11,760 nt of DNA from DASQDN01 sp035630195. GTDB taxonomy: Bacteria; Acidobacteriota; Terriglobia; Bryobacterales; Bryobacteraceae. Within the stretch, counting starts at the first letter, position 1. The number at the start of each line of letters is the position of its first letter. Positions 1 to 5,657 of the stretch are shown here, one piece after another. The stretch covers positions 1 to 11,760 of the forward strand of contig DASQLD010000376.1 in the NCBI GenBank assembly GCA_035630195.1. The letters run 5' to 3'. Under the pieces are notes generated by a model. The model had not been told where the DNA came from and made no database searches. It saw nothing but the letters and a program-made list of their open reading frames with translations. The position numbers and the translations under genes are program-made.

Positions 1-2
1 GC

Positions 3-974
3 CGACTACTCTGCATCGCTCTGATAGCGCAAGCGCCCGGTGTTTGTCAGAAACCGGTCACGGGTGGGGAAAGCGCGACGTCAGAAGCGCGCTTGCTGGG
101 AGGCAAGGCCAAAATTGGTCCTGATGACACTTTGAAAATCGAGGTGTTTCATGGGGACGAATTATCGAAAACATGGCGCGTCAATTCGGCCGGCGATCTG
201 AATCTGCCTCTTGTTGGCAAAGTCAAAGCAGCCGGGTTAACCGTCGAAGAACTTGAGACTAACCTCGCAAAGCTCCTCGAAAAATACATCAATGAACCCC
301 GCGTCTCAATTTTTATGACTGAATCGCGCAGTCAACCGGTGACCGTACTCGGCGCTGTGGCGCAACCGGGGCGTCTGCAGATCAAAGGCGAGCAAAACAC
401 CCTTTTCAACTTGGTGAACGAAGCGGGTGGCCCAAAGGATGCCGGAGCGACATTGACGGTCACACGTCCAATGGAACAAGGACAAATTCCACTGGACAAC
501 GCTAAAACGACGCCAGACAGCCTCTATTCGGTGGCGAAAATCCCGGTTAGTGAGGTTATGAGCGGACAGGGACGCGCCGCCAATCTCGAGATCAGGCCGC
601 GCGATGTTGTCACCGTGGACCAGAAGCAGCCCCGCCTGGTCTATGTAATCGGGGAAGTAGTCCGTCCTGGCTCCGTCGAACTCGTCAACTCGGACACGGT
701 ATCGATCACGAAGGTGCTGGCGGCAGCCGGGGGAAAGACCAAAACGGCATTGGCGAGCAAGTCGCTGATCCGTCATATTGGAGCGCCCGCGGACGGCGCA
801 GCGAAAATCAACCTTGACGAGATCATGTCCGGCAAAGCTTCCGATCTTGAGCTGTCGGAAGGGGATGTTCTTGTCGTTCCCTCGAACCAGCTGATGCAAT
901 ATCTAACAACGGTATCTATGGTGGCGGTCAACGCTGGTATATTCGCGGGATTTCAAGTACTCGCTCGTTACTAG
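3..974 (+). CDS. Polysaccharide export outer-membrane protein (Wza/KpsD type), 5' end missing
   Basis: The protein belongs to the family that forms the outer-membrane/periplasmic channel for capsule or exopolysaccharide. The frame stays open to the left edge. The codons before the TTG at 93 encode a hydrophobic stretch (LLCIALIAQA) that looks like the end of a signal peptide, so the true start lies outside the window. There is no canonical lipobox at the nearby Cys. The mature part has a Poly_export domain (region LKIEVFHGDELSKTWRV through INEPRVSIFM) and two SLBB-type beta-grasp domains, marked by VTVLGAVAQPGRL and VYVIGEVVRPGSV, each followed by an AGG turn. The C-terminus (from LTTVSMVAVNAG) is hydrophobic and could be the membrane-spanning helix of Wza-like proteins. 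It lies 47 nt upstream of the heptose kinase gene, with no terminator between them. The family call is firm; the exported polymer is unknown. Confidence 0.88.
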   Translation, partial: RLLCIALIAQAPGVCQKPVTGGESATSEARLLGGKAKIGPDDTLKIEVFHGDELSKTWRVNSAGDLNLPLVGKVKAAGLTVEELETNLAKLLEKYINEPRVSIFMTESRSQPVTVLGAVAQPGRLQIKGEQNTLFNLVNEAGGPKDAGATLTVTRPMEQGQIPLDNAKTTPDSLYSVAKIPVSEVMSGQGRAANLEIRPRDVVTVDQKQPRLVYVIGEVVRPGSVELVNSDTVSITKVLAAAGGKTKTALASKSLIRHIGAPADGAAKINLDEIMSGKASDLELSEGDVLVVPSNQLMQYLTTVSMVAVNAGIFAGFQVLARY

Positions 975-1021
975 ACATTCCATCTAACACTAACCCTACT
1001 TCAAACCAGAAGGCTCCAGCT

Positions 1022-2002
1022 ATGCTCATTTCCCGCACACCGATGCGGATCTCCATCGGTGGTGGTGGTACCGACTTGCCGTCGTACTACCGCCGCTATG
1101 GTGGATGCGTGATCTCCGCCGCGATCAATCGATATATCTTCATTGCGATTAATCGTATTTTTACTAATGACTACGTTCTGAAGTACTCCTCGCAGGAGCG
1201 CGTCGATTCCATCGACGACATCGAGCATCCGATTTTTAGGGAAGCTTTGAAAATGCATTCGCTCTCTCCTGGATACGAGATATGCAGCTTGGCGGATATT
1301 CCGGCGGGCACTGGCCTAGGATCCTCCGGCGCATTCACCGTCGGCTTGTTGCGAGCGATTCACGCAGCCCGCTGCGAGTATGTTTCTGCGCGGGAAGTAG
1401 CAGAGGAAGCTTGCCATATCGAGATTGATCGTATAGGACAGTCCATCGGCAAACAGGATCAATACATCGCGGCCTTCGGTGGCCTGACTTGTTTCGATTT
1501 CCGCGAGGATGGACACATCACCGTCTCCAAACTCAAGATCTCTCCGGAGACAATGAGCGATCTCTCGGATCACTTGCTGATGTTCTTCACCGGTTACTCC
1601 CGTAGCGCGAATGCGCTTCTCGAAGACCAGAAGAAACGCACTGACAGCAGTGATGCCAGCATGATTGAAGGTCTGCATCAAACGAAGCAACTTGGCTACG
1701 AGATCAAGGCGGCTCTTGAAGCAGGCAATGCCGTCCATTTCGGCGAGCTTATGCACGAACACTGGCTGCGCAAGCGAGCGAGATCTTCCGGCATGACGAA
1801 TGAGTGCATTGACCATTGGTACAAAGTCGGCATGGCGAACGGCGCTCTGGGCGGGAAGTTGATTGGGGCTGGAGGCGGCGGATTCCTCATGTTCTACACG
1901 CTCGATCCCGCGCAATTGCGGCGGGCCATGGCGCAGCAGAACCTTCAGGAAGTCAGGTTCAAGTTCGACCATGATGGATCGACCATCATCTGCCGTGATT
2001 GA
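1022..2002 (+). CDS. hddA: D-glycero-alpha-D-manno-heptose-7-phosphate kinase (GHMP family)
   Basis: This is a GHMP-superfamily kinase that phosphorylates D-glycero-D-manno-heptose 7-phosphate at C1 to give the alpha-1,7-bisphosphate, the committed step of the GDP-heptose branch. The 326 residues fit the family. Visible motifs are the N-terminal RTPMRISIGGGGTDLP (5-20), typical of HddA-like sugar kinases, the ATP loop PAGTGLGSSG (94-103), a GKQDQY segment around Asp146, and the third GHMP motif IGAGGGGF (281-288). The ATG has an AGAAGG-like ribosome site about 8 nt upstream. It is followed with an 8-nt overlap by the nucleotidyltransferase gene. A GHMP kinase plus a separate nucleotidyltransferase, rather than a bifunctional HldE (PfkB type), points to GDP-heptose instead of ADP-heptose. 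A related fucose- or mannose-type sugar kinase is the main alternative, but the neighbours favour heptose. Confidence 0.87.
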   Translation: MLISRTPMRISIGGGGTDLPSYYRRYGGCVISAAINRYIFIAINRIFTNDYVLKYSSQERVDSIDDIEHPIFREALKMHSLSPGYEICSLADIPAGTGLGSSGAFTVGLLRAIHAARCEYVSAREVAEEACHIEIDRIGQSIGKQDQYIAAFGGLTCFDFREDGHITVSKLKISPETMSDLSDHLLMFFTGYSRSANALLEDQKKRTDSSDASMIEGLHQTKQLGYEIKAALEAGNAVHFGELMHEHWLRKRARSSGMTNECIDHWYKVGMANGALGGKLIGAGGGGFLMFYTLDPAQLRRAMAQQNLQEVRFKFDHDGSTIICRD

Positions 2003-2774
2003 TAGACAGTGCGTGATCCTTGCCGGCGGACTCGGGCAGCGGATGCGTCCGTTGACCGAAACTGTTCCCAAGACTCTTTTGACCGTTAATGGAAGACCGT
2101 TTGCTGACTACCAGCTCGCGTGGTTGGCGAGGCAGGGGATCACTGATGTGGTTTACAGCATTGCCCATTTCGGATCAATGGTACGAGACTTCGTTGGAGA
2201 TGGTTCTCGGTGGGGCTTGCGAGTTCGCTACGTCGATGAAGGCGACACGCTGCTTGGAACCGCAGGCGCTTTGCGGCTGGCGTCCGATCGTGATGAGCTC
2301 AACGAACACTTTTGTGTTCTTTATGGCGATTCGTACCTTCGAATGGATGTCCGGGAGGCGTGGCGCGCTTACGAACTCTCGGGGAAGCCGGCATTGATGA
2401 CCGTGCTCAGAAACGAAGGCCAGTGGGACGTCAGCAACGTCGATTTTCGAGACGGCGAGCAGGTGTTTTACGACAAAAGACCGGGACCGCACCGTGATTC
2501 GATGCGCTATATCGACTACGGCTTGTCGATTGTTGGGCGGACTGCAGTCGAAGAGAAGATCCCCTCCGGTCAAAAGGCGGATTTGGCTGACTTTTTCCAC
2601 CACTTGAGCGCGCGCGGCGACCTTGCTGGTTTTGAAGTCAGCGATAGATTCTATGAAATCGGTTCGCCACAAGGATTGGCGGATCTGGAGCATTTCCTGA
2701 ATGCGGATGTTAGTGGAGGATTAGATGTCATTTTCGACGAGCTTTGTCCAAGAAACGATTGCCATATTGAATAA
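1995..2774 (+). CDS. hddC: Heptose-1-phosphate nucleotidyltransferase (HddC-like)
   Basis: This sugar-phosphate nucleotidyltransferase is expected to join GMP (or another NMP) to D-glycero-alpha-D-manno-heptose 1-phosphate. From the GTG at 1995 it is 259 residues long. The nucleotide-binding signature LAGGLGQRMRPLTETVPK lies at 9-26, LLGTAGAL at 87-93, and the metal-binding Asp in YGDSY at 112; FYEIGSPQGLAD (219-230) is a typical C-terminal motif of short-form mannose-1-phosphate guanylyltransferase relatives. In-frame ATGs at 1971 and 1974 would add 7-8 residues. I chose GTG because family members begin only a few residues before LAGG and because it gives a short stop-start overlap with hddA; no start has a clear ribosome site. 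The last 50 nt also encode the start of the isomerase gene. The nucleotide (GTP) is inferred from the gene set, not from a residue I can name. Confidence 0.83.
   Translation: MIDRQCVILAGGLGQRMRPLTETVPKTLLTVNGRPFADYQLAWLARQGITDVVYSIAHFGSMVRDFVGDGSRWGLRVRYVDEGDTLLGTAGALRLASDRDELNEHFCVLYGDSYLRMDVREAWRAYELSGKPALMTVLRNEGQWDVSNVDFRDGEQVFYDKRPGPHRDSMRYIDYGLSIVGRTAVEEKIPSGQKADLADFFHHLSARGDLAGFEVSDRFYEIGSPQGLADLEHFLNADVSGGLDVIFDELCPRNDCHIE
2715..2720 (+). promoter_or_regulatory. Ribosome binding site inside hddC for the isomerase gene
   Basis: GGAGGA ends 4 nt before the ATG at 2725. It is the strongest Shine-Dalgarno match near this junction and fixes the isomerase start within the hddC coding region. 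Confidence 0.7.
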
Positions 2775-3345
2775 AGTTGACACCGACGATGTCGAGGGCG
2801 TCGCTGAAGGATTAGCCTCAGTGAGGAACGGTGGGGGGCGACTGTTCATTCTTGGTGTTGGAGGTTCCGCAGGACATGCCGGCCACGCCGTGAATGACTT
2901 TCGAAAGATTTGCGCGTTTGAAGCCTATGCGCCCACGGACAACGTTTCCGAACTCACCGCTCGCGTCAACGACGAGGGATGGGACGGCTGTTTTGCAGAG
3001 TGGCTGAAAGGATCTCGGATCAATCCGAAGGATGCCATTCTCGTGTTTTCCGTGGGCGGTGGTAGTCGATCCCGGAACGTCTCCATGAATATTGTGAGGG
3101 CGCTCGAAGTAGCGCAACACGTTGGCGCTCGGATTTTTGGGATCGTTGGGCGCGAAGGAGGCTTCACGCGTGAAGTGGCCACTGCAAGTGTTGTCGTTCC
3201 GCCTCTTTATCCTGAGCATATCACTCCACACACTGAGGGCATCTGCGCCGTTCTCTGGCACCTACTCGTGACTCATCCAGCTCTCAAGGCTCAGGAAACG
3301 AAGTGGGAGTCTACTGTTACAGTCGCGACTGGCCAGGTTGCATAG
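2725..3345 (+). CDS. SIS-domain phosphoheptose isomerase (GmhA-like, divergent)
   Basis: This SIS-domain protein of 206 residues, the usual GmhA size, probably converts sedoheptulose 7-phosphate to D-glycero-D-manno-heptose 7-phosphate in the cytoplasm. The sugar-phosphate loop GVGGSAGHAGH (44-54) aligns by eye with CGNGGSxxDAxH of E. coli GmhA. His54 matches metal ligand His61 and His179 (LWH) matches His180. However, the position of catalytic Glu65 is Asp58, that of Gln172 is Glu171, and the SxSGNS phosphate loop is replaced by SVGGGSRSRNVS (109-120). These changes define a divergent clade that I recall from other heptose loci, so a related phosphosugar substrate is possible. The ATG is preceded by GGAGGA. 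The gene overlaps hddC by 50 nt and ends 17 nt before the epimerase start. Confidence 0.82.
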   Translation: MSFSTSFVQETIAILNKVDTDDVEGVAEGLASVRNGGGRLFILGVGGSAGHAGHAVNDFRKICAFEAYAPTDNVSELTARVNDEGWDGCFAEWLKGSRINPKDAILVFSVGGGSRSRNVSMNIVRALEVAQHVGARIFGIVGREGGFTREVATASVVVPPLYPEHITPHTEGICAVLWHLLVTHPALKAQETKWESTVTVATGQVA

Positions 3346-3350
3346 AATCC

Positions 3351-3357
3351 AAGGGGA
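3351..3357 (+). promoter_or_regulatory. Ribosome binding site for the epimerase GTG start
   Basis: AAGGGGA lies 5 nt before GTG 3363. It decides the start in favour of this GTG, directly before the Rossmann motif, over an upstream in-frame ATG at 3303 that lies inside the isomerase gene. Confidence 0.7.
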
Positions 3358-3362
3358 ACTAC

Positions 3363-4355
3363 GTGAGTCGATATTTCATTGTTGGCGGGGCGGGCTTTAT
3401 CGGAAGCCATTTCACAGACCGTCTGCTTGCAGATGCCGCCACAGGAGGAGTCACTCTTTATGACAACTTCTCCTCCGGACAGACTTGGCACTATGCCCAT
3501 CACGCGCAGGATGAACGGCTTCGAGTCGTCAAGGGAGATGTTTGCGATCTCGAACTGCTTACGCAGTCGATGCGCGGGTACGATGTCGTGATTCATCTAG
3601 CATCGAATCCGGATATAGCTCGCGCCGCAACTGAACCGACAATCGACTTTGAGCAAGGCACCCTTCTAACTCAGAATGTGGTAGAAGCAATGCGGCGGTC
3701 TGGTGTGCCGCGCATTCTGTACGCTTCGGGTAGCGGTATATACGGGGACCTCGGAGAGATCGAAGCTCAGGAGGATCACGGCCCTCTTATGCCCGTCTCA
3801 ACTTACGGAGCCAGCAAACTCGCGGGAGAAGCGTTGATATGCTCCTACGTCTACATGTTTGGACTAACCGGATGTGTCTTCCGATTCGGCAATGTCGTCG
3901 GTCCTCGTCAAACGCATGGTGTTGGCCTAGATTTTCTCCGACGACTCCAAGCAGATCCGACTCGCCTGCGCATTCTTGGGGATGGACGGCAGAGCAAATC
4001 TTATGTTCACGTAACCGACGTTGTAAACGCCGTTCTTTTGGCGAATGAGTTTTCTGACACACCCTACAACACATTCAATGTAGCTACTGGCGACTATGTT
4101 ACGGTTCGCGAAATTGCTCAGGTTGTCGCCGAGTGCCTTGAACTCGACAACGTTGCTTTCGACTATACAGGCGGCGACAGGGGCTGGAAGGGCGATGTTC
4201 CAATCGTTCGACTGAATTCGAGTCGGATAAGATCTTTGGGCTGGCAGAATCGAATGGGTTCGCGCGAAGCTGTGCGGCAGGCCGTTATCGCAATGAGAGA
4301 TCAAACTCCAGTGGTAACCGAACCAATCCAGACGGCGGCCTTGACCGCGCGGTAA
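3363..4355 (+). CDS. NAD-dependent sugar-nucleotide epimerase/dehydratase (GalE-like extended SDR)
   Basis: This is an extended short-chain dehydrogenase of 330 residues from the GTG start. It carries the NAD-binding motif VGGAGFIGS (7-15), a Ser-bearing strand ASGSGIYG (121-128), and the catalytic pair Tyr148/Lys152 in STYGASKLAGEAL. RFGNVVGPRQTHG (174-186) and GDGRQSKSYVHVTDV (207-220) are substrate-domain motifs, and GGDRGWKGDVP (270-280) is typical of UDP-glucose 4-epimerase relatives. It therefore acts on a nucleotide sugar. Its position between the isomerase and phosphatase genes suggests that it modifies GDP-heptose or makes a partner sugar for the same polymer; I cannot tell 4-epimerase, other epimerase or dehydratase activity apart. 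The spacing to gmhB is only 3 nt. Confidence 0.85.
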   Translation: MSRYFIVGGAGFIGSHFTDRLLADAATGGVTLYDNFSSGQTWHYAHHAQDERLRVVKGDVCDLELLTQSMRGYDVVIHLASNPDIARAATEPTIDFEQGTLLTQNVVEAMRRSGVPRILYASGSGIYGDLGEIEAQEDHGPLMPVSTYGASKLAGEALICSYVYMFGLTGCVFRFGNVVGPRQTHGVGLDFLRRLQADPTRLRILGDGRQSKSYVHVTDVVNAVLLANEFSDTPYNTFNVATGDYVTVREIAQVVAECLELDNVAFDYTGGDRGWKGDVPIVRLNSSRIRSLGWQNRMGSREAVRQAVIAMRDQTPVVTEPIQTAALTAR

Positions 4356-4358
4356 AGT

Positions 4359-4916
4359 ATGCGCCCGGCGATTTTTCTTGATCGGGATGGAGTGCTGAAT
4401 CGCGCCATCGTTCGCGACAGGCGTCCTTATCCACCCTCCAATTTGGCGGAACTCGAGCTTTCCGATGGAGCTCTTGAAGCGTGTGTACGCTTCCAAGATG
4501 CGGGGTTGCCGTTGATCGTCGTATCCAATCAGCCAGACATAACCCGAGGGACGACGACACAGGAGGAAGTCCAGGCGGTCAATAGCTGGCTGATGGACCG
4601 GTTGCCTCTTACCGAGATCCGCATCTGTCCTCACGACGACAGCGACAACTGTCCATGCCGAAAACCTAAACCAGGCTTGCTTATGAGCGCGGCCTCGGAA
4701 TTAGGTGTCGATCTCCGCGCCAGCATCATGGTCGGCGATCGATGGAGAGATGTTGAGGCTGGCAAGCGTGCAGGCTGTCGTACCGTGTGGATCGATTGCA
4801 ATTACGACGAGCGAAGTCCCGAGGCGCCGGACTTTCGCACAACATCGCTGTTAGGCGCCGCTGATTGGATTCTCGAAAGTATTCGAAAAGGAGTGCCCTC
4901 ATGCACAACCGCTTGA
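4359..4916 (+). CDS. gmhB: D-glycero-D-manno-heptose-1,7-bisphosphate 7-phosphatase (HAD-IIIA)
   Basis: This HAD-superfamily phosphatase removes the 7-phosphate of heptose 1,7-bisphosphate and leaves heptose 1-phosphate for the nucleotidyltransferase. It has 185 residues, the usual GmhB length. The nucleophile motif FLDRDGVLN (6-14) has Asp8 and acid/base Asp10. Motif II is SNQ (56-58). The structural zinc site is Cys90-x-His92 with Cys98-x-Cys100, the GmhB hallmark. CRKPKPG (100-106) supplies the motif III Lys, and motif IV is MVGDRWRDVEAG (124-135). The ATG lies 3 nt after the epimerase stop without a good ribosome site, so translation is probably coupled. The final 16 nt overlap the transaldolase gene. 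The related histidinol-phosphate phosphatase is unlikely given the neighbours. Confidence 0.9.
   Translation: MRPAIFLDRDGVLNRAIVRDRRPYPPSNLAELELSDGALEACVRFQDAGLPLIVVSNQPDITRGTTTQEEVQAVNSWLMDRLPLTEIRICPHDDSDNCPCRKPKPGLLMSAASELGVDLRASIMVGDRWRDVEAGKRAGCRTVWIDCNYDERSPEAPDFRTTSLLGAADWILESIRKGVPSCTTA
4886..4893 (+). promoter_or_regulatory. Ribosome binding site inside gmhB for the transaldolase
   Basis: AAAAGGAG with a 7-nt spacer before ATG 4901 sets the transaldolase start. An upstream in-frame ATG at 4865 lies deeper in gmhB and lacks this signal. Confidence 0.72.
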
Positions 4917-5656
4917 CGCAACTAAATGTCAAGGTATTCGCGGACGGAGCCGATATCGCAGGCATCCGGGCGTTGAGACAAGATCCCATCGTGAAAGGGT
5001 TTACGACGAATCCCACACTGATGAGGCAGGCTGGAATCAGTGATTACGAGGCGTTTGCCCATGAGGTTCTGTCTGTAGTCCCTGACCTGCCAATCTCCTT
5101 CGAAGTCTTTTCCGATGACTTTGATGAGATGTACGCGCAAGCGCGGCAGATCGCGAGTTGGGGAGATAACGTCTACGTAAAGATTCCAATCACCAATACG
5201 GAAGGCGCCAGCGCCGGTCCGCTGGTTCGCACACTGTCGCGGGAAGGTGTAAAACTAAATGTCACTGCGATTCTGACCTTGGAACAAGTTGATCTGAGCA
5301 TGGACGCATTGGCCGGCGGCTCCCCTGCGTACGTCTCCGTTTTTGCCGGGAGAATCGCCGATACCGGGAGGGACCCAGTTCCGGTTATGACTTCAGCAGT
5401 TGCTGCGTTAAGTCAGGAGCCCCAGGTCGAACTGATTTGGGCGAGTCCACGAGAGCTGCTCAACATCTTCCAAGCCGATCAAATCGGTTGTCATGTTATT
5501 ACCGTCACCCACGAGATGCTGAAGAAGCTCTCTACCGTGGGCCGCGACTTGGAACAGTTTTCTCTTGAGACTGTTCGAATGTTCCGCCGCGATGCGGTCG
5601 CAGCGGGATTCCAACTGACTCCTGAACGCGCCGCCGTCTCAGCTTTGGCCAACTAA
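4901..5656 (+). CDS. Transaldolase (TalC/FSA-fold family)
   Basis: This class I aldolase of the transaldolase superfamily has 251 residues, somewhat longer than TalC/FSA proteins (about 215-220). The Schiff-base Lys is Lys94 in VYVKIPIT. Other landmarks are Asp15 (FADGAD), FTTNP (35-39, Asn37), LNVTAI with Thr122, and YVSVFAGRI (144-152). Aligned by eye to E. coli FsaA, the FSA-specific Gln59 is Glu68 here and Tyr131 is Phe148; both changes are those expected of true transaldolases rather than fructose-6-phosphate aldolases. The likely reaction is transfer of dihydroxyacetone from fructose 6-phosphate to erythrose 4-phosphate, giving sedoheptulose 7-phosphate, the substrate of the GmhA-like isomerase in the same operon. 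The gene overlaps gmhB by 16 nt and ends 1 nt before the next gene. The pathway role is inference; the family is secure. Confidence 0.85.
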   Translation: MHNRLTQLNVKVFADGADIAGIRALRQDPIVKGFTTNPTLMRQAGISDYEAFAHEVLSVVPDLPISFEVFSDDFDEMYAQARQIASWGDNVYVKIPITNTEGASAGPLVRTLSREGVKLNVTAILTLEQVDLSMDALAGGSPAYVSVFAGRIADTGRDPVPVMTSAVAALSQEPQVELIWASPRELLNIFQADQIGCHVITVTHEMLKKLSTVGRDLEQFSLETVRMFRRDAVAAGFQLTPERAAVSALAN

Positions 5657-5657
5657 C

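Noticed and set aside
1863..1970. Upstream extension of the nucleotidyltransferase frame to an ATG at 1863
   Set aside because: The added residues overlap the conserved C-terminal GHMP motif of hddA in another frame and match nothing in the nucleotidyltransferase family.
1316..2071. Minus-strand frame of 251 residues
   Set aside because: It is antisense to the GHMP kinase, whose motifs are intact; the translation shows no family features.
3927..4634. Minus-strand frame of 235 residues
   Set aside because: It spans the junction of two well-supported plus-strand genes (epimerase and gmhB) in antisense; long only because of codon bias.
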